Below, piece after piece: positions 1 through 6,714 of a stretch of 10,561 bases of DNA. This DNA is from an uncultured Alistipes sp. GTDB lineage: Bacteria > Bacteroidota > Bacteroidia > Bacteroidales > Rikenellaceae. Numbering within the stretch: position 1 is the stretch's first letter; every line of letters starts with the position of its first letter. The stretch is taken from the NCBI GenBank assembly GCA_947174575.1, contig CAMWJM010000020.1, positions 1-10,561 of the forward strand, given 5' to 3'. A program made the translations under genes and the position numbers. The notes under the pieces were generated by a model. It ran no database searches. It saw only the letters and a list, made by a program, of their open reading frames with translations, and was not told where the DNA came from.

Positions 1-430
1 GGGACGGAATGCCGATGCTTGTTGGTGAAGTTGTTTTTCCGTTGATGATATTCTTTACGGCCTGCGATACCTGTGGGCGAATAGCATCCTGAACTTCAAA
101 TGAAGGTCGCGCCAATTCTTCAACGGCTGCTTCTTGCGGTTCATCGAACATTCGGCGTGTCTGGTCGAAAAAGGCCTGCTTTTTCGGATTCCGAGAAGTC
201 CATTCGGGGAGTTCCTCGGCATCGTTTGCAGGTGTTGCATCGGCCCAAAATGCGGCCGCTTTGGCCATGCTGTCTTGCCGAGAGCGCTCATCTGGGGATA
301 ATTTATCCCGTTGTTCGAGTTTATCCAATAAAGGATTCCGACGAGTATTTGCCGCGATCGGCTGTGAGGACGGAGCAATGCTTGCATCCGTTTTTCGTTG
401 TTCGAGTTTTTCTAAAAGGGGATTACTCAT
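1..430 (-). CDS. Partial phage protein, N-terminal 143 residues, probable virion/ejection protein
   Basis: An open frame begins with ATG at 430 and stays open to the left edge, so only the N-terminus is present. Its start overlaps the upstream gene's stop as ATGA, indicating translational coupling. The protein is polar and mostly charged, with a duplicated motif: NPLLEKLEQR at residues 3-12 and NPLLDKLEQR at 32-41, 29 residues apart. A weaker echo is SRNPKKQAFFDQTRR at about 79-93. No signal peptide or membrane segment is visible. The position after two ejection-type proteins suggests the large third member of an internal or ejection protein set (T7 gp14/15/16-like organisation). That is inference from context, since no catalytic motif is visible in the part present. 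Confidence 0.75.
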   Translation of the reverse strand, partial: MSNPLLEKLEQRKTDASIAPSSQPIAANTRRNPLLDKLEQRDKLSPDERSRQDSMAKAAAFWADATPANDAEELPEWTSRNPKKQAFFDQTRRMFDEPQEAAVEELARPSFEVQDAIRPQVSQAVKNIINGKTTSPTSIGIPS

Positions 431-1581
431 CTTTGGGCTTTTCTCAATTCCGATAATATATCTTCTACGGAATAACCTTTATTCAGCACTTCGTCGACAT
501 CTTGCCATGTTATATTGTCCGAAGCAGCAGAAAGCATTCGATCCAATTCGATAACATCGTTTTTAGCAAGATTATATTTCCGAACTACGGGAGCCATTTT
601 GCGAGCCCGAGCTTCGACAGCAGCATCCAACTGTTTAGGATACGAGGTATAAGGCGTTTTAGTTCGTTGCTCACCGCGGAATGTTTCTTTTACGGTTTCT
701 TTATCTTTGGGGAGCAACCACTCTTTGATTTCTGCGACATCATCAGAAATCCATTCCTTGCCGCCTTTTACCGATCCACTTTGAACGCTTTTTAGATAGA
801 CACGTCCTCCCTGTCGTTGACGTTCGAGTTCCCGGCGCCCTTCCTGTTTTGTATTTTCCAAATCAATCCGGCCCTGCTGCAGTTGTTGATTCGTTTTCTC
901 TTGTCGGGCACCTATGGCTCCTTGCCTGGCTACATAGTCATCCAACGCATCGAGGCGCTGCAATTCAGCTTCGGCCTTATCATATTCATGCCGGGCTTGA
1001 TTGGCTTTGGCTGCGGCCATTCCGGAAAGAATATTATTCATACGAGCATTGTATTCGCGGTCGGCGGCAATACCTTGATCCTTGAGTTTCATCAACCGGT
1101 CGAGCGTTTGCCATGCTAATCCCGTTCCGGGTTGAACATATCCTTGTCCGCGACGACCAAATGCTATACCTCCACTTACCCCTGCTCCAATCAATTCTCC
1201 CAACGCTTGGCCAAAAGCCAACATACGAAGATTGCGCTCTTCCTTCGTCGTATCTTGAGGCTTTATGTTTCGCGCAAGTGCCATCGTAGCACTCCCCGAC
1301 TCATCGATGATTTGCCGCCAGCGCTGCGCAGCCTCATCACGGCGTGTAGTCGCCGCTTGCCGGCGTTGCGTCAGCGTTCTGCTCAAACCATCGAATGCTG
1401 TAGAAGAGGCCGGCTGTTGCTCAACCGGCGCTATGGTGGAATCGGAAGTTGCAGAAGTACTCGGGGCCGTGGTTGCAAGTTGTGTTATCGGTTTTTCTGT
1501 AACATCTACAACCAATTGTCCCCGTTTATTTCGAGTGGTTATCGGACGCTCTTTGATGATTACCTCTTCGGTTGTATCCAT
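427..1581 (-). CDS. Coiled-coil phage virion protein (internal/ejection protein candidate), 384 aa
   Basis: The ATG at 1581 overlaps the preceding stop as TAATG, and the TGA at 427-429 overlaps the next start. The layout is: a polar Thr/Ser/Pro/Gln-rich N-terminus (about 1-65); a basic helical region (66-118); a Gly/Ala-rich hydrophobic stretch at about 119-142 (LAFGQALGELIGAGVSGGIA) that could insert in or cross a membrane; then a long charged, probably coiled-coil region (about 170-260) rich in Gln, Glu and Arg; and an acidic, helical C-terminus. The N-terminus has a short echo, ERPIT at 11-15 and EKPIT at 29-33. No enzymatic motif is visible. The composition and the neighbouring gp14-like gene suggest a structural protein that travels in the capsid and enters the host envelope with the DNA. 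I do not recognise a named family. Confidence 0.8.
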   Translation of the reverse strand: MDTTEEVIIKERPITTRNKRGQLVVDVTEKPITQLATTAPSTSATSDSTIAPVEQQPASSTAFDGLSRTLTQRRQAATTRRDEAAQRWRQIIDESGSATMALARNIKPQDTTKEERNLRMLAFGQALGELIGAGVSGGIAFGRRGQGYVQPGTGLAWQTLDRLMKLKDQGIAADREYNARMNNILSGMAAAKANQARHEYDKAEAELQRLDALDDYVARQGAIGARQEKTNQQLQQGRIDLENTKQEGRRELERQRQGGRVYLKSVQSGSVKGGKEWISDDVAEIKEWLLPKDKETVKETFRGEQRTKTPYTSYPKQLDAAVEARARKMAPVVRKYNLAKNDVIELDRMLSAASDNITWQDVDEVLNKGYSVEDILSELRKAQR

Positions 1582-2312
1582 TACAGAGTGATTTTATAGT
1601 TTTTGGGGATACCGTATCCAGCCGCAGCTTTCTCTCCCGTTGCGGCGAGTGCTTGGGCACCTTTGACTGCCATGCTCGGGGTTTTAACGCTTGTGCCGCC
1701 CATGCCTCCGACAACCGATCCGAGGGCATTGCCAGCACTTGAAATCGTATTTCCCAGAGCTTGAGCACCTGAAGTATCCATCATTCGACCTATCTTCATG
1801 TTTTCAATATTTCCCAATTCAGCCATATATTGTTGTTGCACTTGGTCTTTATGCCGTTGGCCGGAGGCAACGATTTGTGCGACGGCATCTGCATATCCTC
1901 TGTTCAATTTTGCAGCCTGGGCAACTTTCGCTTCATCGGTCATTCCGCGCTTGATCGCATCAGTTTCCGCAACTTTCATTGCTTCGCGATTATTTTCACG
2001 CACCTGTCGCAAGGCTGCTTGGGCATCTGGCCGATCCAATGTATTAGCGCCCATCTCCGCCTGATACCAATCGCTCAACCGCTTTTCTTTGTCCGAAGTC
2101 ATTCGATCTGCTTTACGCAGTCGCTTGTTGGCTGCAGATGTCGACGCGACGCTGCCGGCAATGGATGCTGCAGCAGCGATGCCGGCCACAATCAAAGGAA
2201 GAAAGCACTGCTGTGCGGATAAATGATTTTCCGACCCAATGTAATAGTCGCAGATACAACAGAAAAGCCATATCGCGATCACGGATATACGGCTTTTATT
2301 GATTGTTGTCAT
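1581..2312 (-). CDS. Podovirus internal virion protein, gp14-like (DNA ejection), 243 aa
   Basis: The protein has two hydrophobic N-terminal segments: about residues 9-24, and the Ala/Gly-rich stretch 38-60 (PLIVAGIAAAASIAGSVAST). An alpha-helical region follows, rich in Ala, Gln, Lys and Arg (about 62-175), and the C-terminus is Gly/Ser/Ala-rich (about 183-235). A hydrophobic Ala/Gly segment followed by a long helix is the usual look of small podovirus ejection proteins such as T7 gp14, which form a channel in the host envelope. The assignment is by composition and context, not by a diagnostic motif. The ATG at 2312 lies about 23 bases past a TAnnTTTG box on this strand. Residues 1-37 are atypical for the family, so a downstream TTG or GTG near residues 40-42 is an alternative start. 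It is the first gene of the leftward module. Confidence 0.7.
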   Translation of the reverse strand: MTTINKSRISVIAIWLFCCICDYYIGSENHLSAQQCFLPLIVAGIAAAASIAGSVASTSAANKRLRKADRMTSDKEKRLSDWYQAEMGANTLDRPDAQAALRQVRENNREAMKVAETDAIKRGMTDEAKVAQAAKLNRGYADAVAQIVASGQRHKDQVQQQYMAELGNIENMKIGRMMDTSGAQALGNTISSAGNALGSVVGGMGGTSVKTPSMAVKGAQALAATGEKAAAGYGIPKNYKITL

Positions 2313-2333
2313 AATTTTCGCACGTTTATTCGC

Positions 2334-2363
2334 TCAAAAATAAACTATTATATTTATTTTTGA
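2334..2363. promoter_or_regulatory. Divergent promoter region with perfect 11-bp inverted repeat
   Basis: TCAAAAATAAA (2334-2344) and TTTATTTTTGA (2353-2363) are exact reverse complements separated by 8 bases (ctattata). Each arm contains TATTTTTG, a match to the Bacteroidetes -7 consensus TAnnTTTG: 2355-2362 on plus and 2342-2335 on minus. The boxes face outward toward the plus-strand tail module and the minus-strand ejection module. No convincing -33 TTTG/TTG element is visible at the usual spacing on either strand, so the sequence may need an activator or may instead be an operator. Confidence 0.5.
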
Positions 2364-2392
2364 CGAAAATATTTCACAAAAGAATTTCAACC

Positions 2393-2905
2393 GTGGCTGC
2401 ACGTAAAAAAGCGAAACAGCGAGAAAAAGAAACCGATCTGCAAAGTCGTCAAGAGCGAGACAAACTCATATGTTACCGTTATGCCCAATGCCGTAATGCA
2501 AGCACTGTAGGCAAGGAGTTCGGCGTGAGCCGCATGTATGTTACCCGTGCTTGGGGCCGGTTATCCGAAGACGAGCAGAATGCGTTGCTCGACACCTCGC
2601 AACAGGTTGATGAGGAGCTGAACCAGAAGATTCTCGATGCCGAGCGGATTGCCGGCGATGCTTTTGTCCGGAAGATCGTGCAGGCCCGGGAGATCGCGGC
2701 CGAGGAACTGCTGCGGCGTTTTACAGGCCCGAATATCAAAATGATTTCCAATAAAGACTTCACCTCCATGCTGCGACTTATAGCGGCCATATCCGCAACG
2801 GAGAAAGCCGATGAACACACCGAAACGCAAGACACATTCAGGTTGCACCGCGAATCCATCCGCGAAGACATAGATAATCCTCAAAACATCGATAGCCATG
2901 AATAA
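2393..2905 (+). CDS. Helix-turn-helix phage protein, possible small terminase subunit
   Basis: A basic N-terminus (ARKKAKQREKE) precedes a helix-turn-helix of the form NASTVGKEFGVSRMYVTRAW, about 37-56 residues after this start. A long charged helical region follows, then an acidic tail. A sequence-specific DNA-binding role is well supported. Small terminase is plausible because such proteins combine an HTH with a helical oligomerisation region, but no large terminase is present here to confirm it, and a regulator of the late genes fits equally. No in-frame ATG exists upstream. A TTG at 2360 would give 181 residues but lies inside the -7 box at 2355-2362, so I prefer the GTG at 2393 (170 residues), preceded by the A-rich leader AAAAGAA. 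The C-terminus overlaps the next gene's ATG by 8 bases. Confidence 0.75.
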   Translation: MAARKKAKQREKETDLQSRQERDKLICYRYAQCRNASTVGKEFGVSRMYVTRAWGRLSEDEQNALLDTSQQVDEELNQKILDAERIAGDAFVRKIVQAREIAAEELLRRFTGPNIKMISNKDFTSMLRLIAAISATEKADEHTETQDTFRLHRESIREDIDNPQNIDSHE

Positions 2906-5696
2906 GAAAAACAATCGCATCCAGACTTCTTTGCCCATCACTGGTCTCGATATCTCCACGCCGGATAACCTTGTTGCCGACGGCAAGCAATCGACCCTCC
3001 ATAATGCGCGATTCTCGGGGAGTGCATGGCGAAATATTCGGCCCTTTGCATTTGAGGATGTCACGGTTCCAAGTGAACTTTCGGGGATAGAGATTATCTA
3101 TCATCATCCGGCTGCGGGTGATAATACCAACATTGCATCCCGTCCTATGAACAACGGAATGATAGATCTTTATTTTATAAAAATCGAAGATTCCTCCATG
3201 GTCGGAACCGTCATTGCATCTGCATTGCCGCCAAAGATCAAAATATCGCACTTCGGGAATATCCTTATTGTAGCAGATGTTATCAATGAAGTTGTTAGTT
3301 ATTATTATTTTAACTCTGGAGCATATGAGAAGTTTTCAGTTCCGAAACCGCCCGTGATTGGGGTCAAATCAAACTATCAAAACAACATATCTAACTTGGG
3401 TCGCACACTTCAGTTTGTCGGAACGGTAAATGACAATAATCGTATTCCCTTTTTCGACATGCAAAATGGGACATTCTATTTTCCTCAATATTCAGAGAAT
3501 GGCGGATTCTGGGGTGAAATATGCTATTTCGCAGCATTTCAAATGAGTGACGGAACAATTTTGGCTCCATCCGCTTTACATATTTGTTCGTCAGAACCAT
3601 TAGATTGCTCACAAGAAAGCCGGAGATTCGAGTTTGGCGATAATGAAATAATGAGAGTAGCTCTTTTTTATATTGATAAAAACAACAAGAAAATATTCAT
3701 CGAACCTATTGCCGTACAAGAAGATGATGACTTCAAATATCCAAATTTCAAATCTACTGTTTATAATGCAACTGTTCGACAACACATAAGAATAAGTTTA
3801 GCTAACACTTGGATTAAACGTACAATAGGAAGCACTACTGCTTACACCGCCAAAGTAGATGTGAATGATACATTGATAACACATGTCAATATATATTCTA
3901 CACGAATCAATCCGCTCTGGGATGCTGAAAAATTAAAGAACCCTCCTGTTCGTGGCGAGCTAATAGACTACGACTCGGCAAATGCGTCAAATAACCATGT
4001 TGCAGTCAATAGCTGGGTTGCCGATATGAGAAAATATCGTATTGACAATAAATTACCCGAGCAACCTTTTTATTTGATAAAATCGATTCCTATTGATTCT
4101 TTCGAGCATAGCACAATGCAATATCCTGAACCCTATGAATCCCCCTGGGATTATTCGGGAAACCCTGGAACATCCTATGTGGACATTGTTTTGGATAAAG
4201 AAACATTGGATAATATCGAGATGAAACCCATGTACGATCCAATTAACGTTCACCGCACTTATTACGATTCATTAAAGATATACAATGACCGTGTACATAT
4301 AGGGGGAAGAATCAAGACAACGCTATTTAAGGGGTTCGCAAATGGGTTCTTTGCGAATTGTCCTCAAAGTGGTGACTATATGATGACGACAGTACTCAAT
4401 ATTGACAATGAGGAATATCATGCAAATGCACCAACAAATTACACATTATCTAATGCTATATATTCTCGGATTCTTTCATACCCGGACTATAGAGCGAAAA
4501 AGATATACGATTTATTAGAAAATAAAATAATTGGTAGCGTTGATCTTATAGAAGCAAAGGCAAATAACTTTGCTTATGCCTATGCTGATACATCAAGTAA
4601 AGGAGAACTTCTTCACTTCAATCGGAATATAACAGGTATACCTGGAGTTACTACTCTTGCATATGAGTTCTATTATGTGAAAAATCCCGTTGATTTCAGT
4701 GCTATTATTAAAACGCCAAATGTGAAACGCTCATTGAGCGAGATGAAAAATTGGTATGTCGAATATAATAAGATTCTTGTTTCTGCTTCAAACAATCCAT
4801 TATCATTTCCGCTGGGCAACAGCTATGTTATAGGTACGGATTCAAATCGCATTCTTGCACTCAACTCCGCCGCCTTGGAGATGTCAGATGCCAAGTTCGG
4901 CGAGTTTCCGCTTTACGTATTCACGGAGGAAGGTATCTTCACGCTGCAGTCCGGCAGCGGCGAGGTGCTGTATAGTGCCGTCATTCCCCTCAACTACGAC
5001 CGCATCATCAATCCCGATACGCTGGCTGTGAACTACAACGTGATCTACATTACAGAGCGCGGCATCCATGCGTTGTTCTCGAACGAATCATCTCTTATTT
5101 CGGGGCCAATCAACGACAGCAACAACCATCCTCTACTCGATTTCCTGCGCACCGCACACTTATGCTACCAGCATATCAACAACGAGGTAATGGTCTACAA
5201 TACGGAGGAGAAGAGCAACCGAGCATTCGTTTTCTCTCTGGACAACAAAACGTGGTCTACACGACAGTTCGTCGGAACCAAGATCAATAACGACGACATC
5301 ATCTTTCCGCGAACGGACGACCGAATTCGCATTCAGCGGTTGAACGAAGAGATCGCGCCGAGCGCGCATCCGGACGGTTCTGTTTTCGTGAAGTTCGTGT
5401 CGCGGCCCATAAAGCTCGGATCGATGGAGTTCAAACGCCTGGAGACGTTCATCGCACGGTTAGTCGCCTCGGGAAGCTATTCGACGACGATCACGCTGGA
5501 GGGTTCCGTAGATCTGAAAACGTGGATAACGCTGCGCGAAGTTGCTACATCTGCCGATCGGGACATCTCCATCCGGCGCACACCGAATTCGTTTCGCTAT
5601 CTGCGAGCCTCGTTTAGCGTCATAGTTCCGGACGATTTCGAATTATCGGGCTATGACCTTGAATACTACACGCGATTCCTGCACCGATTGAGATAA
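2898..5696 (+). CDS. Tail nozzle / packaged-DNA stabilisation-like protein, 932 aa
   Basis: The N-terminus has the pattern GLDISTPDNLVADGKQSTLH followed by a motif with WRNIRPF. I associate this with the large beta-rich stabilisation or nozzle proteins of Bacteroidales podovirus-like and crAss-like phages, analogous in role to P22 gp10 and T7 gp12. These sit below the portal, close the tail channel and hold the packaged DNA. The C-terminus also fits: SRPIKLGSMEFKRLE, then a short beta domain with GSVDLKTWITL, ending in FLHRLR. The residues are mostly beta-strand-forming, with no signal peptide or membrane segment. Composition is mosaic: sampled 60-base lines are 58% GC at 2941-3000, 28% at 3661-3720, 35% at 4441-4500, 62% at 4921-4980 and 53% at 5461-5520. 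The gene is followed 4 bases later by the zincin gene. Confidence 0.78.
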   Translation: MNKKNNRIQTSLPITGLDISTPDNLVADGKQSTLHNARFSGSAWRNIRPFAFEDVTVPSELSGIEIIYHHPAAGDNTNIASRPMNNGMIDLYFIKIEDSSMVGTVIASALPPKIKISHFGNILIVADVINEVVSYYYFNSGAYEKFSVPKPPVIGVKSNYQNNISNLGRTLQFVGTVNDNNRIPFFDMQNGTFYFPQYSENGGFWGEICYFAAFQMSDGTILAPSALHICSSEPLDCSQESRRFEFGDNEIMRVALFYIDKNNKKIFIEPIAVQEDDDFKYPNFKSTVYNATVRQHIRISLANTWIKRTIGSTTAYTAKVDVNDTLITHVNIYSTRINPLWDAEKLKNPPVRGELIDYDSANASNNHVAVNSWVADMRKYRIDNKLPEQPFYLIKSIPIDSFEHSTMQYPEPYESPWDYSGNPGTSYVDIVLDKETLDNIEMKPMYDPINVHRTYYDSLKIYNDRVHIGGRIKTTLFKGFANGFFANCPQSGDYMMTTVLNIDNEEYHANAPTNYTLSNAIYSRILSYPDYRAKKIYDLLENKIIGSVDLIEAKANNFAYAYADTSSKGELLHFNRNITGIPGVTTLAYEFYYVKNPVDFSAIIKTPNVKRSLSEMKNWYVEYNKILVSASNNPLSFPLGNSYVIGTDSNRILALNSAALEMSDAKFGEFPLYVFTEEGIFTLQSGSGEVLYSAVIPLNYDRIINPDTLAVNYNVIYITERGIHALFSNESSLISGPINDSNNHPLLDFLRTAHLCYQHINNEVMVYNTEEKSNRAFVFSLDNKTWSTRQFVGTKINNDDIIFPRTDDRIRIQRLNEEIAPSAHPDGSVFVKFVSRPIKLGSMEFKRLETFIARLVASGSYSTTITLEGSVDLKTWITLREVATSADRDISIRRTPNSFRYLRASFSVIVPDDFELSGYDLEYYTRFLHRLR

Positions 5697-5700
5697 GACC

Positions 5701-6069
5701 ATGAGCGTAAAAATACATCAGTTCAACCCGCAAATATATCCCCGTCTAATATGGGTCGTAATCGGCGAAAAGAAATCGGCACCGCTATCCGATCGATTCG
5801 AGGGAATAGATGATATGGACGAATCTACCGAAGCATGTGTCGATCCGACCTATGATCGGATCAATAACAAAGGGGGAGTGCTGATCCGTTTTGCAGCGCA
5901 CAAGTATGCCCGAAATGTCTCAATAGTCTGCCATGAAGCTGCGCATGCGGCCCTCGACATATTTGACTATACCGGCTGCATAATATCCTCGGATAATCAA
6001 GAACCGTTCTGCTATCTGATGGGGTGGATTGCGCAATGTATTAGAGAAGCCGTAAAGTCTAATCGATAA
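5701..6069 (+). CDS. Small zincin-like putative metallopeptidase, 122 aa
   Basis: The protein contains HEAAH at residues 78-82, matching the HExxH zinc-binding and catalytic motif, within a helix (IVCHEAAHAALDIF). A glutamate follows at residue 101 in NQEPFCYLMGWI, 19 residues after the second His, which could be the third zinc ligand as in gluzincins. Three cysteines in the C-terminal half (77, 93, 104) are notable. There is no signal peptide. It starts 4 bases after the nozzle gene stop, so the two are probably co-translated. A virion or assembly role is likely: maturation cleavage, or a wall or envelope step at entry. The substrate cannot be told from sequence. The motif is clear; enzymatic activity is inference. 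Confidence 0.78.
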   Translation: MSVKIHQFNPQIYPRLIWVVIGEKKSAPLSDRFEGIDDMDESTEACVDPTYDRINNKGGVLIRFAAHKYARNVSIVCHEAAHAALDIFDYTGCIISSDNQEPFCYLMGWIAQCIREAVKSNR

Positions 6070-6087
6070 CCTATGTGCAGTATGCAC

Positions 6088-6135
6088 AAATAGAGGAGTT
6101 CTGCACAAAACGATGCACAAAACTCCTCTATTTTT
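6088..6135 (+). terminator. Rho-independent terminator of the plus-strand tail module
   Basis: A perfect 13-bp stem, AAATAGAGGAGTT (6088-6100) with AACTCCTCTATTT (6121-6133), is followed by a T-run ending at 6135. The loop is long for a terminator (20 bases) and contains two copies of TGCACAAA. The stem sits 19 bases after the stop of the zincin gene. On the minus strand the T-run is short (TTT), so termination of the opposing operon here is less certain. Confidence 0.7.
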
Positions 6136-6139
6136 GTCA

Positions 6140-6166
6140 AGATACTTCTACATAGTAGAAGTATTT
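6140..6166. terminator. Second hairpin in the convergent intergenic region
   Basis: ATACTTCTAC (6142-6151) pairs with GTAGAAGTAT (6155-6164) around a 3-base loop. The stem can extend by a G-T and an A-T pair to 6140/6166. Only a short T-run follows on plus and none on minus. It may act as a back-up terminator or 3'-end stabiliser between the two convergent operons; a protein-binding palindrome is the alternative. Confidence 0.4.
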
Positions 6167-6224
6167 CCAACGTGTGCACTTGAAGTTTGCGCACGCCGGC
6201 ATGCACAAATTCATAGAATCCGAC

Positions 6225-6461
6225 TCACTCTTGCCATATCATTCCGGCATCCAGCGAAGTGTCCATCTTGGCACTATATCGCCCCGTTTGTGTCAAAAAT
6301 TGACACACTATACCGCCGAAATATTCTACCTCGATGTATTCTTTGCCATAAAGGCCATAGCGGCTTTTGATAGTACCTTCCAACACTTCTCCTTTATGAT
6401 TCGGATAGCTGGCCACTCGGGCGCCTGGCTGGGCGAATTCTGCATTGTATGTAATCCACAT
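6225..6461 (-). CDS. Small hypothetical phage protein, 78 aa
   Basis: I do not recognise a named family. The protein has a compact beta-rich look, with GTIKSRYGLYGKEYIEVEYF in the middle, reminiscent of small SH3-like or KOW-like barrels, but the similarity is only of pattern. There is no membrane segment and only one cysteine. The ATG at 6461 follows the stop of the upstream small gene by 4 bases, and the gene ends facing the convergent intergenic region, making it the last gene of the rightmost operon. The coding call rests on its tight spacing with the gene before it and on protein-like composition. Confidence 0.6.
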   Translation of the reverse strand: MWITYNAEFAQPGARVASYPNHKGEVLEGTIKSRYGLYGKEYIEVEYFGGIVCQFLTQTGRYSAKMDTSLDAGMIWQE

Positions 6462-6465
6462 AAGT

Positions 6466-6636
6466 TTACTCGCTTAAGTTCATTTCAATGATTCGGTATA
6501 TTTCGTAGTCTCGAATCTTCACTCCGGCCAGCATCCGCGGAATACGATACAGCACGCGTGCCGGCGCGAAGTCGTAGCGGCCGGTCAGAAAACTGTTCAG
6601 CTTCAGCAGGCGTCGAGTATCTTTTTCATACTGCAA
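6466..6636 (-). CDS. Small hypothetical phage protein, 56 aa, TTG start
   Basis: The frame from TTG at 6636 to TAA at 6466-6468 encodes a basic, protein-like peptide with segments RRLLKLNSFLTGRYDF and ARVLYRIPRMLAGV, ending EIYRIIEMNLSE. An in-frame TAA sits three codons upstream of the TTG, so no earlier start is possible without a frameshift. The leader is A-rich (AAAAAAGA). An ATG at 6630 in another frame overlaps an upstream TGA as ATGA but dies after eight codons, so an indel here, or an error, could have displaced the usual start. Family not recognised. The next gene begins 4 bases after its stop. Confidence 0.55.
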   Translation of the reverse strand: MQYEKDTRRLLKLNSFLTGRYDFAPARVLYRIPRMLAGVKIRDYEIYRIIEMNLSE

Positions 6637-6642
6637 TCTTTT

Positions 6643-6714
6643 TTACCGTCCAAAAATCATCATCGCCGCGTCACGTCCGTGTTCGGTCGTGCGTCCCGTC
6701 CACTTGGTCAGCAG
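6643..6714 (-). pseudogene. Short open fragment without its own start, possible frameshifted remnant
   Basis: Between a TAG at 6715-6717 and a TAA at 6643-6645 one minus-strand frame reads LLTKWTGRTTEHGRDAAMMI and then FGR. The composition looks protein-like, but no plausible start or RBS is present apart from ATG codons five and six codons before the stop. It lies between a 38-residue ORF and a 56-residue ORF, in the same frame as the latter. I read it as a likely 3' remnant of a gene whose 5' part may be the 38-residue ORF. It could be chance. Confidence 0.25.

Larger units (their letters stand above)
6074..6209. repeat. Cluster of TGCACAAA motifs
   Basis: TGCACAAA occurs at 6083-6090, 6102-6109, 6114-6121 and 6202-6209, all on the plus strand. 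The first copy also forms a perfect inverted repeat TGTGCA-gta-TGCACA (6074-6088). The last forms a near-perfect inverted repeat with TTTGCGCA at 6186-6193. A partial copy, TGTGCAC, lies at 6173-6179. The spacing is irregular, unlike classical iterons; an operator array is possible. Function unknown. Confidence 0.45.

Noticed and set aside
1132..2222. Several 80-155-codon plus-strand frames opposite the ejection protein genes
   Set aside because: Cys/His/Arg-rich compositions, no motif, and full overlap with a well-organised minus-strand operon.
4053..5369. Short minus-strand frames (61-69 codons) opposite the nozzle gene
   Set aside because: They are antisense to a single long, convincing coding sequence and show no coupling or motifs.
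6100..6140. TTGACA on the minus strand at 6140-6135 as a sigma-70 type -35 box
   Set aside because: No TATAAT-like box follows at 16-18 bases, the site overlaps the terminator stem, and the host appears to be a Bacteroidetes with a different promoter consensus.
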